From positions 1-52,238 of the forward strand of contig MWCJ01000016.1 in the NCBI GenBank assembly GCA_002069975.1: a stretch of 52,238 bases of DNA. The letters run 5' to 3'. Numbering within the stretch: position 1 is the first letter of the stretch; every line of letters starts with the position of its first letter. Both the position numbers and the translations under genes were made by a program. This document shows, piece after piece, positions 19,044-28,305 of this stretch. Origin of the DNA: Bacteroidetes bacterium ADurb.Bin217 (lineage in GTDB: Bacteria > Bacteroidota > Bacteroidia > Bacteroidales > UBA1715). Under the pieces are notes generated by a model. It did no database searches. It had not been told where the DNA came from and worked only from the letters and a program-made list of their open reading frames with translations.

Positions 19044-19682
19044 TTAATCTATTGTTAAATGAGAACATGCAAACCCTTGTTCTATGAGCCATTCAATAGT
19101 TTTAGGCAATGCGTATTCTAAATTTTTAAATGCTTTTTGCGAATCATGAAATACAATGATAGACCCATTACTTATATAATTTTTCACATTCTCGAAACAC
19201 GTATGTCCATCAATTGATTGATCATAATCTTTAGATAATACATCCCACATTATTATGGTTAATTTTTCGGATAATACACGAGCTTGCTTAAAGGTAATTT
19301 TCCCATAAGGTGGGCGAAATAATGTACTTTTAACTAATTGGGCGGCTTTACATACATTTTCAAAATAATTGGTATTTAAGGTTTTCCATCCATTTAAATG
19401 ATTAAATGTATGCGAACCTACAGTATGCCCCCTTTGTATTATAGAATTAAATATTTCAGGATATTTTATTACATTATCTCCAACACAAAAAAAAGTTGCT
19501 TTTACATTATATGAATCAAGAATATCGAGAACCCAAGGTGTATAAACAGGTACAGGACCATCGTCAAAGGTAAGATAAACTGTTTTTTGTTGTTGGGGAA
19601 TTCGCCAAAACACATTGGAATATAGTTTTTCCACTATTAGTGGAGGCTGTGGTTTGTTTATATGCAAAAGCGGTTGCTTCAT
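19044..19682 (-). CDS. Polysaccharide deacetylase (NodB homology, CE4)
   Basis: 212 residues, essentially one NodB domain. All five CE4 motifs can be seen: TFDDG (Asp40 and Asp41), the zinc-binding HTFNH (His91, His95), RPPYG (Arg123), the W-D-V stretch and the final VFHDS. It would remove N-acetyl groups from a polysaccharide or peptidoglycan-type chain. No clear signal peptide is present, unlike many secreted members, so the site of action is open. Its start lies directly at the end of the DUF2723 gene, implying co-translation. Confidence 0.88.
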   Translation of the reverse strand: MKQPLLHINKPQPPLIVEKLYSNVFWRIPQQQKTVYLTFDDGPVPVYTPWVLDILDSYNVKATFFCVGDNVIKYPEIFNSIIQRGHTVGSHTFNHLNGWKTLNTNYFENVCKAAQLVKSTLFRPPYGKITFKQARVLSEKLTIIMWDVLSKDYDQSIDGHTCFENVKNYISNGSIIVFHDSQKAFKNLEYALPKTIEWLIEQGFACSHLTID

Positions 19683-19683
19683 A

Positions 19684-22600
19684 TTAAAAATTTTGTATCT
19701 GATTTTGCATCATAAAGTATTTCATCGAATTGTACCAATATGCTATATACGGTAGGTTTCCTTGTAATTGATATACCCACATATTGGCCGATTGAAATTC
19801 TTGCGGCAAACATACCGAAATTTGTCGAGTAAATGAATAATATTCTTCAATAAACATTGTTGCAATTCTTGCATTTTTTTGCGCCAATCGTTCATCACCA
19901 ATTTCTATGGCATATTCAAATAATTGAATAAGCACACCTATGTCTTGTTCTATATCGCTATTCAATGATTTTTGAAATTTTTTTGGTGCAGTTCTATAAT
20001 ATAAAACATTATTTTCTATACGCATAATAACTTCATTTACAATTAACTGCGAAACATCTTTTTCTCCTATTTGTTGATACGCTTTAGCTATGTCTATCAT
20101 GGTAAAATCATAAGGAAATTCTGATTTAGGAAACAATTGCATACACTTTTGTAATAATTCTATAGCTTTTTCCTTTTGGTTACTTTGTATACAAGCTTGA
20201 GCTGCTTGAGCAAACATATTTCTATATTGCATTACTTGCAGTCGGATATAATCATCTATATAAACATTTTTTTGTTCAAAAGCTTCCCATGTATATTCAT
20301 GCAAAAGATTAGAATATATGGCATCGAGTTGCAATTGCGTTTCAAATTCTTGAGTCCCCGAAAATTCAATTGGTGTAAGCAAATGGGCTAATCCATGAGA
20401 ATATAAATAATTCTGTAAATGCAATAATTGGTCTGAATTAACAGAACTAGAAAAATAGAGCGGGCGGACCCACGACATGTGAGCAAGAATATCGAGCATT
20501 GCAAGAGTGCTTTTTGTAATTACAGTATCTCGTATACTACCATCGGAATTTAATTGTAAAGGAGTAAACGGAATTCCTTGCACAGCCCTACTGGTATCTG
20601 TTGCAGACAACACTCCTGACTCAAGTGCATGAGTTATATTTACAGGCAATACAATATTTGGAACAGGAATATAATCAACATATTTACCATTAGGAAGTTT
20701 CGCTTTGTATTCTTGATTAGGCGAAGCTAATATTCTAATAATATCTTGAATAGGATAAAACAAATGAGATAATGGAGAATGTGTTAAAACAAATACGTGC
20801 TCATTGGTTCCTAAACGGTAAGAAGAATCGGAAAGACCTAATAAAACAGGATTTGATGCGTAGTTTTGCTGACGCAACGAAGATATATACCAATCGGTTG
20901 AAAGCAACGAAACTGAAATACCTCGTACATCTGTTCTATATTTTTCTACTTGTTGTATATACCACAGAGGATATGTATCATTGTCACTATCGGAAAATAA
21001 TAAAGAATTTGGTTTACAAGTAGTTAACAAATTTTTTGAAAAATCATGAGCAAATAGTCTTCCCGATTTATTACAATCATCATAATTTTGTGCATATAAA
21101 AGAACTGGACACAAACCGGAAATTGCAATAGAAATATAAAGAATATGTTTGCTAAAATATTGATATAATAACACATACAAAGATACAACTCCTAACCCTA
21201 TACACATAGAAAAGGCATAAAATGAAAGTACAAACTCGTAATCGCGTTCGCGAGCTTGCAATGGAGTATAATTAAAATACCATGCTAACAGTCCCCCCCC
21301 ACACACAAACACTAATGTAATAACAATTGCATAGCGTTTATGATACATAATTACAAGTATAAAACCTGCAATAGCAAGTAAAAAGGGAATAAAAAAATAT
21401 GTATTACGAGCTTTATTGTTTTGCAAAACATCGGGAAGCGAATCTTGTGGGCCCAATCGTAATGAATCAAAAAATGGAATACCAGAAATCCAATTTCCCT
21501 TATGCGGTTCACCATTTCCTATAATATCATTTTGTTGTCCTACAAAATTCCACATAAGATAGCGCACATACATATAATTACATTGATAAGATATAAAAAA
21601 TTTCAAATGATGTAAAAACGTTGGAATGTGATACGTAATTCCATTGATATAATAAGCATTTGTGTTTTTTTCGGGTTCAATTTGAGCCCATTTTACATAT
21701 TCTTGTACATGTAATGACTGAGAGCTCCATACACGCGGAAATAATGTTTGAGTTTCTCGTGCGTAAATTGGTTTGTGAATACAATTGTTTGTTACATACC
21801 TGTTTTGTTCAAAGGTATACAAAGGTGTTGATTCTTGCACCTCAACCACAGGACTTGCATACGATTGCCCAAACCATAAAGGCTTGTTGGTATGTTGAGA
21901 GTCTGTAATATACCGAAACAGCGAATATGCATGTTCGGGGTTTTTATAATCTATAGGTGGATTTGCTTGTGAACGAATTACAAAAACAGTAAGCGATGAA
22001 TATGCTATGCAAAACAATAAGAACGACAGAATAGCAGTATTGAGTAAATATTTTGCACGAATGTGCGAATAATATAATCCAATAATTATGAGAGCTAGTA
22101 CAACAAAACAAATAATAAAAACACCAAAATGTTGAGGCAATGAAAATTTATTTACAAACAACAGTTCTGACAAAAACAGCATATAAGATATTCCCGGAAT
22201 TATATATCCAATAATCAATGCAGTAATTACAAAAGAAACAAAAATTACGATTATAATACCAATTCGTGTAAATGTATATTTTTTGCAATAATACAATACT
22301 GCACATGCAGGTAAAATTAGTAAATACAAACTATTTCCTGTAGCTAAAATACCTATGGCAAAAGCAATAAGTAATATCCATCGGTTGTTTTGAGATTGTT
22401 CCCAGCGAAACATTGCCCATAGTATACAAACAACTATACAAAGTGTAAAAGCATGAGGCGAAGATTGTGTGGCAATATTCCAAAATGTATGACTAAATGC
22501 TAGAGAGAGAGAAGCAATACTACCCGACAAAATTACGAGTATTGTTTTATGCAATTGTTCAATACTAGTAATACGTTGAATAACAGAATGTGCTATAAAA

Positions 22601-22896
22601 ATAACAGTACTATACAAACACACTACTGTAAGAGATGCTGCAAATACTGAAACCAAAGTAATACTATATGCAACATTGCCAAACGAAAAGAGTGAAAATA
22701 AACGTGCAATAAGAATATATAAAGGAGGGGTAGCTGCATTGGGAATTTGCAATCCATATGCAGCAACAATAGTATGTCCACTTTCCCAAAAATCTACCGA
22801 TGTTTCGGCAGAAAACATATATATCAATGTAACGAAAACCCAAATACATAATCCACATATACGAATACTATATTTTGAATTTAAAAATGAAATCAT
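19684..22896 (-). CDS. DUF2723 multi-membrane-span protein
   Basis: 1070 residues. The first 340 residues hold around nine membrane helices. A periplasmic segment follows, then further helices at about 500-600, and a soluble C-terminal part of about 450 residues that becomes helical near the end (about 900-1000, TPR-like). The opening (FVTLIYMFSAETSVDFWESGHTI) is characteristic of DUF2723, a Bacteroidota family related to GT-C/protein O-mannosyltransferase folds. Transfer of a lipid-linked sugar is plausible, not shown. First gene of the minus-strand cluster leading to the deacetylase, GT2 and outer-membrane protein. Confidence 0.82.
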   Translation of the reverse strand: MISFLNSKYSIRICGLCIWVFVTLIYMFSAETSVDFWESGHTIVAAYGLQIPNAATPPLYILIARLFSLFSFGNVAYSITLVSVFAASLTVVCLYSTVIFIAHSVIQRITSIEQLHKTILVILSGSIASLSLAFSHTFWNIATQSSPHAFTLCIVVCILWAMFRWEQSQNNRWILLIAFAIGILATGNSLYLLILPACAVLYYCKKYTFTRIGIIIVIFVSFVITALIIGYIIPGISYMLFLSELLFVNKFSLPQHFGVFIICFVVLALIIIGLYYSHIRAKYLLNTAILSFLLFCIAYSSLTVFVIRSQANPPIDYKNPEHAYSLFRYITDSQHTNKPLWFGQSYASPVVEVQESTPLYTFEQNRYVTNNCIHKPIYARETQTLFPRVWSSQSLHVQEYVKWAQIEPEKNTNAYYINGITYHIPTFLHHLKFFISYQCNYMYVRYLMWNFVGQQNDIIGNGEPHKGNWISGIPFFDSLRLGPQDSLPDVLQNNKARNTYFFIPFLLAIAGFILVIMYHKRYAIVITLVFVCGGGLLAWYFNYTPLQARERDYEFVLSFYAFSMCIGLGVVSLYVLLYQYFSKHILYISIAISGLCPVLLYAQNYDDCNKSGRLFAHDFSKNLLTTCKPNSLLFSDSDNDTYPLWYIQQVEKYRTDVRGISVSLLSTDWYISSLRQQNYASNPVLLGLSDSSYRLGTNEHVFVLTHSPLSHLFYPIQDIIRILASPNQEYKAKLPNGKYVDYIPVPNIVLPVNITHALESGVLSATDTSRAVQGIPFTPLQLNSDGSIRDTVITKSTLAMLDILAHMSWVRPLYFSSSVNSDQLLHLQNYLYSHGLAHLLTPIEFSGTQEFETQLQLDAIYSNLLHEYTWEAFEQKNVYIDDYIRLQVMQYRNMFAQAAQACIQSNQKEKAIELLQKCMQLFPKSEFPYDFTMIDIAKAYQQIGEKDVSQLIVNEVIMRIENNVLYYRTAPKKFQKSLNSDIEQDIGVLIQLFEYAIEIGDERLAQKNARIATMFIEEYYSFTRQISVCLPQEFQSANMWVYQLQGNLPYIAYWYNSMKYFMMQNQIQNF

Positions 22897-23092
22897 TGTA
22901 CTTTTTTAGGCAGATGAAACATTAACCAAACTATCGCATAAAAACTACGAATAATACAAATGTAATTACTTTAATTAACGCAGCCAAAAATTATTTCATA
23001 AACATTACACCATTACATCCCTTATCATTATTGAAGAATGTGCGATATTTTAATGAATTTTAAAGTCATCAATAAAAAAAAACAAAAAAATT

Positions 23093-23121
23093 TTGTGAAA
23101 TTCCGAAAATATGTATCTTTG
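23093..23121 (+). promoter_or_regulatory. tRNA-Gln promoter
   Basis: TTG at 23093-23095 (in TTTTG) and TATCTTTG at 23114-23121 are separated by 18 bases, close to the Bacteroidota consensus; the -7 box ends 13 bases before the tRNA. Confidence 0.75.
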
Positions 23122-23134
23122 CAGCCGAATTCAA

Positions 23135-23205
23135 TGTCCCGTGGTGTAATGGTAACACAACTGGTTTTGGTCCAGTCGTTTAAGGTTCGAATCCTTACGG
23201 GACAA
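23135..23205 (+). tRNA. tRNA-Gln (TTG)
   Basis: 71 nt. Acceptor TGTCCCG/CGGGACA, anticodon stem ACTGG/CCAGT with loop TTTTGGT and anticodon TTG, T loop GTTCGAA. The discriminator is A23205 and CCA is not encoded. Confidence 0.96.
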
Positions 23206-23219
23206 CATTGGAGAAATAT

Positions 23220-23252
23220 AAAACCCTGACTTTAATAGAGTTAGGGTTTTTT
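23220..23252 (+). terminator. Terminator after tRNA-Gln
   Basis: An AAACCCTGAC/GTTAGGGTTT stem with one G-U pair is followed by a T run. Confidence 0.8.
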
Positions 23253-23350
23253 ATTTGCCGTATTTTCAAACTATATACGAGTATTTGAAAGTCTGATTGC
23301 CTCATTACCTTTTTGTCTGAAAAGTCAAGTACTCAAAAATCTTTATGTTT

Positions 23351-23712
23351 TCTGCTCGTTTCATTACTTCTTTAAAACATAAAAGCCCACAATTTCTTGT
23401 GAGCTTTGCGGAAGGAGGGGGATTATTCGTCTCATACTTCGCCTCATGAGCTCCTCCTTACAGTCGTCGGTTCGAACGGGGTTCTCATCCCCTTTCTGCT
23501 CGTTTCATTACTACTTAAAAACATAAAAGCCCACAATTTCTTGTGAGCTTTGCGGAAGGAGGGGGATTATTCGTCTCATGCTTCGCCTCATGAGCTCCTC
23601 CTTACAGTCGTCGGTTCGAACGGGGTTCTCATCCCCTTTCTGCTCGTTTCATTACTACTTAAAAACATAAAAGCCCACAATTTCTTGTGAGCTTTGCGGA
23701 AGGAGGGGGATT
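23351..23712 (-). repeat. 144-bp tandem repeat containing the tRNA-Ser 3' end and terminator
   Basis: Two full units (23351-23494, 23495-23638) and a third partial unit (from 23639) that merges into the real tRNA-Ser. Each unit contains the terminator hairpin (GCCCACAATTTCTTGTGAGC at 23385, 23529 and 23673), then the last 15 or so bases of tRNA-Ser, then about 90 bases unrelated to the tRNA. Those 90 bases include a CTCAT/ATGAG hairpin and a GGTTCGAAC motif. The two full units differ by only a few bases. Confidence 0.92.
23665..23695 (-). terminator. Terminator of tRNA-Ser
   Basis: On minus: an 11-bp stem (23685-23695 with 23670-23680, one wobble) with loop GAAA, then a T run. Copies of the same hairpin occur at about 23382-23407 and 23526-23551 within the tandem repeat. 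Confidence 0.85.
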
Positions 23713-23783
23713 CGAACCCCCGGTACGGTTACCCGTACGACAGTTTAGCAAACTGTTGGTTTCAGCCACTCACCCATCCTTCC
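23697..23783 (-). tRNA. tRNA-Ser (GCT)
   Basis: An 87-nt class II tRNA. Acceptor GGAAGGA/TCCTTCC, anticodon stem ACAGT/ACTGT with loop TTGCTAA and anticodon GCT, a variable arm built on GTACGG/CCGTAC, T loop GTTCGAA. Discriminator G; CCA not encoded. Confidence 0.96.
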
Positions 23784-23807
23784 TAAAGTGTTTTACTAAA
23801 ACCGCTG

Positions 23808-23837
23808 CAAAAATATAACTATTATTTAAAAATACAA
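23808..23837 (-). promoter_or_regulatory. tRNA-Ser promoter
   Basis: On minus: TTG (23835-23837), 19-base spacer, TATTTTTG (23808-23815), then 24 bases to the tRNA 5' end. Confidence 0.65.
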
Positions 23838-23850
23838 TGATTTGATTGTC

Positions 23851-24141
23851 TTAATTTGCTTTTTCTATTACTACAGACAAACCTTTATCGAGTAATGCTT
23901 GCTTACAAGGTTGTAATTCATCAAATACACCATGTTTAATATCAGCTTTTCCGGTATAATGTACTAAATACGCACATTGTTCTGCTTGTATTGGTTCGTG
24001 ATTGCATATCTGTATCAAACACTCTATAACATGATCAAATGTATTAAAATCATCGTTATATAATAACAATGAATACAAATCTGCAGACAATTCTTCAACT
24101 TCAATACTCTCTTTTTCCTGTATTTGCTCCTGCACTTTCAT
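23851..24141 (-). CDS. clpS: ATP-dependent Clp protease adaptor ClpS
   Basis: This 96-residue adaptor delivers N-degron substrates to ClpAP-type proteases. The ClpS core is recognisable: LLLYNDDFNTFDHVIECL near residues 26-43, including the NDD loop that binds the N-terminal residue, then QAEQCAYLVHYTGKADIKHG. It is somewhat divergent, as is usual for the Bacteroidota form. It stands next to the tRNA-Ser promoter and runs in the same direction. Confidence 0.85.
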   Translation of the reverse strand: MKVQEQIQEKESIEVEELSADLYSLLLYNDDFNTFDHVIECLIQICNHEPIQAEQCAYLVHYTGKADIKHGVFDELQPCKQALLDKGLSVVIEKAN

Positions 24142-24161
24142 ATCTATACTTACAAATATTA

Positions 24162-24818
24162 CTATTTCTTGAACACTTTTTTAGTTTGTATTGTTCCATC
24201 GTTAAATTCTATTGAAACCAAATACATTCCGGCTGATAATTCACTACCATCAATACTTACCTGCAAACTACCATTAGCCTTTTTAGCAAACATTTTACTA
24301 CCTATTGAATTAAAAATTTGAACCGATGAAATAGGTTTTGAACTTTCTATTTGAATAGTATTGGTAAAAGGAGATGGATAAATTTCTAATGTATTACCCA
24401 CTACTACCACATCCGTAGGATCATCAGGAATTTGCTCTGATTTAATTTCTATTGGAAATCGTTTAACTGTTCCATGATTTGAAATAGTTACCATAGTATC
24501 TAACGTATGAACTGTATTGGTATGCGAATCCCAATATTTAATTACTGCTTGTTCTGGAGTTCCCACCGAATGAATAACTGCCGACACATATGAAGAATCG
24601 TTATGCATAATTATACGCGAAACCATTCTACACTCATTATTAACAAATACAGCAACCATATCGTTTACATCTGCATTTAAGCCATTTACTTTAACATAAC
24701 CGGTAAACACCGTAGATGTTTCGTAATTCACACGAGCCCAATCGGGTTGTGCAAAAACACTTGTAATTGCTGTAGCAAAAAATAATGCTGTTATTATGAT
24801 TACATATTTCGTTTTCAT
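24162..24818 (-). CDS. Secreted protein with T9SS type A sorting domain
   Basis: 218 residues with a signal peptide (IIITALFFATAITSVFAQ). Residues 20-125 form an unassigned beta-rich domain. The last 75 residues are a T9SS type A sorting domain: LEIYPSPFTNTIQIES, a SVQIFNSIGSK stretch, the GMYLVSI strand and a lysine-rich end. The protein is therefore predicted to reach the cell surface or medium through the type IX system. Function of the N-terminal domain is unknown. It lies 18 bases after the DUF4197 lipoprotein gene, so they may be co-transcribed. Confidence 0.82.
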   Translation of the reverse strand: MKTKYVIIITALFFATAITSVFAQPDWARVNYETSTVFTGYVKVNGLNADVNDMVAVFVNNECRMVSRIIMHNDSSYVSAVIHSVGTPEQAVIKYWDSHTNTVHTLDTMVTISNHGTVKRFPIEIKSEQIPDDPTDVVVVGNTLEIYPSPFTNTIQIESSKPISSVQIFNSIGSKMFAKKANGSLQVSIDGSELSAGMYLVSIEFNDGTIQTKKVFKK

Positions 24819-24836
24819 ATCTATATTGTTTTAATA

Positions 24837-25694
24837 TTATTTAACATATACACTTCCAAATACTTTTTGAATAATATCTTCTGCCCATATATATGGGTTT
24901 TTTCTAATTTTCTTTTCTTCCTCTCCTACCTTATAAAACAATCCGTTAAGAGCTTTTTCTGTCGCAAAATCTCCTATACTTTCTTGACTAATTCTGTTTA
25001 CGGTATATCCCGAACTTTGATACAAAGTATTTAATAAAAAATTACCTTCAATAGTATTAAGAGCGGTATTAATTGCATTACGAAGTGATGACCATGCTTG
25101 ATTTGCACTAAAACCCAAACCTAAATCTTTATTTAACTGAGCATCGATTTTTGGTGCAAACAATCCTTGTAAGGGACTAAAGGTAACTTCTTTAAAATAC
25201 CCTGTTGCCGCAGTAGAATCAAACCCTTCTGATTTCATTTGCGACAATGGATTTACCCCGTTTAAAATATCCCAACCTTGATCGATGGTTATACCTGTAA
25301 TTGCATCAACAAATATTGGTTTTGCATCTTTCGCCGCTTCTTCGGCAGCTCGGTTTATTGACTCAACTACATCTTCGAATTTTTCATCTAAATTAAAATA
25401 TTCTGCCAATCCCGGAACATTGTTTACCAAAGCAACTACTTGCATTCTCACTTGTTGAGCTTCGTCAGGTAACGGTATTTTTAACAATGAATTTTTGTAA
25501 TACCCATCTCGTGCCGACAATGTAGTAGCCGATGAATCTGTACCTATTTCCAACGCTGTTTTTAAACCTTGAATTACTTGCTCTGTAGTAAGTTCATCAA
25601 GATTTTCGCCGGCTAATTGTTCTAAAAATTCGCATGACGAAATTGTAAAAACTGTAATAAAGGTAATGATTGAAATGTATATGTTTCGTTTCAT
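24837..25694 (-). CDS. DUF4197 lipoprotein
   Basis: About 285 residues from the ATG at 25694, which places a lipoprotein signal directly at the N-terminus (hydrophobic segment ending ISSC near residue 20); the longer frame from 25751 is unlikely. The body matches DUF4197: TTEQVIQGLKTALEIGT, the YYKNSLLKIPLPDEA region, and repeated helical segments to the end. It is probably anchored in the periplasm or outer membrane. Family function is unknown. Confidence 0.82.
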   Translation of the reverse strand: MKRNIYISIITFITVFTISSCEFLEQLAGENLDELTTEQVIQGLKTALEIGTDSSATTLSARDGYYKNSLLKIPLPDEAQQVRMQVVALVNNVPGLAEYFNLDEKFEDVVESINRAAEEAAKDAKPIFVDAITGITIDQGWDILNGVNPLSQMKSEGFDSTAATGYFKEVTFSPLQGLFAPKIDAQLNKDLGLGFSANQAWSSLRNAINTALNTIEGNFLLNTLYQSSGYTVNRISQESIGDFATEKALNGLFYKVGEEEKKIRKNPYIWAEDIIQKVFGSVYVK

Positions 25695-25759
25695 ATTAAA
25701 AATTTGTATAAAATTAGTACTATTATTTAAAAAATACAATAACCGCACCAAAAAAAATG

Positions 25760-25767
25760 TACTTTTG
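25760..25767 (+). promoter_or_regulatory. -7 box of nth
   Basis: TACTTTTG fits TAnnTTTG and ends 13 bases before the nth ATG, in the short region between divergent genes. Confidence 0.5.
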
Positions 25768-25780
25768 AATAAAAATTACT

Positions 25781-26446
25781 ATGAATTTGAACGAAAAATA
25801 CACGTCTGTCATATCTATTTTTAAAGCCATTAATCCTCAGCCTAAAACTGAACTTGTATATAATTCCCCGTTCGAACTTCTTGTTGCGGTAATACTTTCG
25901 GCGCAATGCACCGACAAACGAGTAAATGAGATAACACCGAAACTTTTCAAAGAACTTCCTACGCCACAAGATTTTGCAAATGCTTCTGTAGAACAAATAT
26001 TTCAAATTATAAAATCGTGTTCGTATCCAAACAACAAAGCCAAACATTTACACCAAATGGCAACAATACTTGTAGGACAATTTAACAGCATTATACCCAA
26101 TACTGTTGAGGAATTACAAACATTTCCCGGTGTTGGTCGAAAAACTGCACATGTTATGGTTTCTGTATTACACAATGCTCCTGCAATGGCAGTTGATACG
26201 CATGTATTTCGGGTTTCTAACAGAATTGGTTTAACTCCGGGAGCAAAAACTGTTCGTCACGTTGAAGATATTCTCACAGCTCACACCCCCACACACGAGA
26301 TTCATGCAATGCATCATTGGCTTATTTTACACGGTCGATATGTATGTACAGCTCGAAAACCAAACTGTTTAAATTGTCCTATTACTGAATATTGTGATTA
26401 TTTTCGCGATATTACCAACAAAGACCTATCGTCGTTAAACTTTTGA
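25781..26446 (+). CDS. nth: Endonuclease III
   Basis: This 221-residue DNA glycosylase/AP lyase removes oxidised pyrimidines. The helix-hairpin-helix with catalytic Lys121 (GVGRKTA) and Asp139 (AVDTHVFRV) is intact. The [4Fe-4S] cluster cysteines are at 189, 196, 199 and 205 with the canonical C-x6-C-x2-C-x5-C spacing. Its 3' end overlaps the convergent SpoIIE gene by 49 bases. Confidence 0.97.
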   Translation: MNLNEKYTSVISIFKAINPQPKTELVYNSPFELLVAVILSAQCTDKRVNEITPKLFKELPTPQDFANASVEQIFQIIKSCSYPNNKAKHLHQMATILVGQFNSIIPNTVEELQTFPGVGRKTAHVMVSVLHNAPAMAVDTHVFRVSNRIGLTPGAKTVRHVEDILTAHTPTHEIHAMHHWLILHGRYVCTARKPNCLNCPITEYCDYFRDITNKDLSSLNF

Positions 26447-27942
26447 ATATCACACATATTCATATAATTTGTTTCAAAATCTAAAGTTGTAACTCGTGAA
26501 TTCTGTTGTACAGTTTTAGCAAAAATTTCTTTCATTTTTTGATTGCCTACTATTTTACCGCTCTGTACCTCTATGGCTTCGCTATAGCCATCGCTATAGA
26601 GCAACAATACTGTTCCTGAATTACATTCTATTTCTTTTTGCTCATACAATGCGGCAACATCTACTCCCAATACGGTTCCATGAATTGCCACATCGCTAAT
26701 CCCTTGTTGTGTATACAGTAATGGAGAAATAGCTCCTGCCGATGAAATAACAACTGTATTTGATTGATTATCGAGTACTACAAATGTTAAGGTTGTATAC
26801 ACTTCCGATAATTGTAAATCTTTTGCACAATATTGATTAAGCATGTGTAAAAGTTTATTGGGCGATTGTAATAATTTTGAAATATTTCGTGCTGTAATAA
26901 ATTTGATAGTAGAACGAATATATGCTAAATAAATAGGCACATACATCCACGCTCCCCATGATTTACCCATAATATCGCCCATGCAAATAAGTGTATATCG
27001 GTTTTGCAACTCAAACACTTCGTAAAAATCACCTCCGGGGATATCGTTATAATTTTCATGCAATATTGATACTGAAAATTCCCCACACTCAAATTCTTTG
27101 ACTCGTTCGAACAAAAATGAAGAACGCAATAAGGCTTTTTTTAAACTATTTACATGTTGTATTTTATTTCTCTGTAAAAGTGAAGCTACAAATGTTAATT
27201 GTTGCATAATATACGACGGGGCAAAATGCTTATATATTACCCCAACATGAGCATCAACCATAGGAAATTCCACACCTTGCGAAACTACTATAAAAACCGG
27301 CACCGATGCATCGAGAGCATTCATAAACCGTTGGTATCGTTGAAATACCCATGTTGCAGTTTCATCAACACATATTATACTTAGTTGCAATGAATATAAC
27401 GAATCAAATAAATCTTTGGCTGTATACAATACGGTATACGAACAAGAACTCTGAGAAAATAACGTATCGGCAAATCCGGAATCTTCGCCGGTACAATACA
27501 AAATGTGCATATTGGATACATCGAGAACTTTTACAGCAGAATTTTGAATATTTTGCTTCTGAATCTCATTTTTTTGAAGTAATGCTTTAATTTTTGAAAC
27601 AAACACTTGTTCTCGAATAGGTTTGCTTATAAAATCATCGGCACCGGAATTCAAAATTTTAATAATATTTTCTTCTTTATCGTCAGACGAAATTACAATA
27701 ATAGGTATTAAATCATATTCGTGATGCTTTCTAAATTCTGTTATAAAATCATACCCGCTCATTACCGGCATATGCAAATCGCATACAATAAGCGAAAAAG
27801 CATAATTCGACAATAAATCAAATGCTTGTTTTCCGTGCGAAGCCGATAAACAGGTATAATTAAGTTCTTGTAAATACGTTGAAAGTAAACGAATCGCTAT
27901 AGGGTTATCATCAATTATTAATATGTGAGGGGCAAAATTCAT
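26398..27942 (-). CDS. Response regulator with SpoIIE-type (PP2C) phosphatase output
   Basis: About 514 residues from the ATG at 27942; a TTG at 27969 would overlap the STAS gene. Residues 1-125 are a receiver domain with Asp11/Asp12, phospho-acceptor Asp55 (LIVCDLHMP) and the conserved Lys near 105 (FISKPI). A middle region of about 170 residues looks like a degenerate second receiver. The C-terminal part (about 305-510) is a SpoIIE phosphatase: GGDFYE, CMGDIMGKS and LLLYSDGYSEAI carry the metal-binding aspartates. The inferred role is phosphorylation-controlled dephosphorylation of an anti-sigma-antagonist-like partner, the STAS protein encoded just upstream. Confidence 0.9.
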   Translation of the reverse strand: MNFAPHILIIDDNPIAIRLLSTYLQELNYTCLSASHGKQAFDLLSNYAFSLIVCDLHMPVMSGYDFITEFRKHHEYDLIPIIVISSDDKEENIIKILNSGADDFISKPIREQVFVSKIKALLQKNEIQKQNIQNSAVKVLDVSNMHILYCTGEDSGFADTLFSQSSCSYTVLYTAKDLFDSLYSLQLSIICVDETATWVFQRYQRFMNALDASVPVFIVVSQGVEFPMVDAHVGVIYKHFAPSYIMQQLTFVASLLQRNKIQHVNSLKKALLRSSFLFERVKEFECGEFSVSILHENYNDIPGGDFYEVFELQNRYTLICMGDIMGKSWGAWMYVPIYLAYIRSTIKFITARNISKLLQSPNKLLHMLNQYCAKDLQLSEVYTTLTFVVLDNQSNTVVISSAGAISPLLYTQQGISDVAIHGTVLGVDVAALYEQKEIECNSGTVLLLYSDGYSEAIEVQSGKIVGNQKMKEIFAKTVQQNSRVTTLDFETNYMNMCDIQKFNDDRSLLVISRK

Positions 27943-27965
27943 GCATGAGAGTTGAGCTGTACTAA

Positions 27966-28301
27966 TCAAACTTTAGAAAGAGCTTCTTCTAATGTAGGGT
28001 ATATCTCAAATACGGTTTGCAATTGCATAACTTCCAATAAATCATACACTTCGGGAGATAAATTACATAAACAAAAAGTACCTTGAAATTCTTTGGCAGA
28101 TTTTAAAACAGATATAATAGTACCTATTGCAGAACTATCGATAAAATCTAAACCTTGCATATTAAAAATAAGCTTGGCACCTTGTTTTTTCATCACAGTA
28201 TTCAACTGGTCTTTAACCTCTTGCGAGATTACATAGTTAAAACGAGTAACATTCTTAAACGAAGCTATAGCAATACCATTATCAAACGTTATTTGCACCA
28301 T
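27966..28301 (-). CDS. STAS-domain anti-sigma factor antagonist-like protein
   Basis: 111 residues forming a single STAS domain. The phosphorylatable serine region DSSAIGTI (Ser56/Ser57) sits after the LIFNMQGLDFI strand as in SpoIIAA-type proteins. It is 23 bases upstream of the response-regulator-SpoIIE gene and 4 bases downstream of the HPt gene. This strongly suggests a partner-switching module in which SpoIIE dephosphorylates this protein. The kinase/anti-sigma partner is not in the window. Confidence 0.9.
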   Translation of the reverse strand: MVQITFDNGIAIASFKNVTRFNYVISQEVKDQLNTVMKKQGAKLIFNMQGLDFIDSSAIGTIISVLKSAKEFQGTFCLCNLSPEVYDLLEVMQLQTVFEIYPTLEEALSKV

Positions 28302-28305
28302 GAAT

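Noticed and set aside
23351..23640. Tandem units read as CRISPR or as extra tRNA genes
   Set aside because: Units are contiguous 144-bp duplications with no repeat/spacer alternation. They carry only the last bases of tRNA-Ser and a GTTCGAAC motif, not a cloverleaf.
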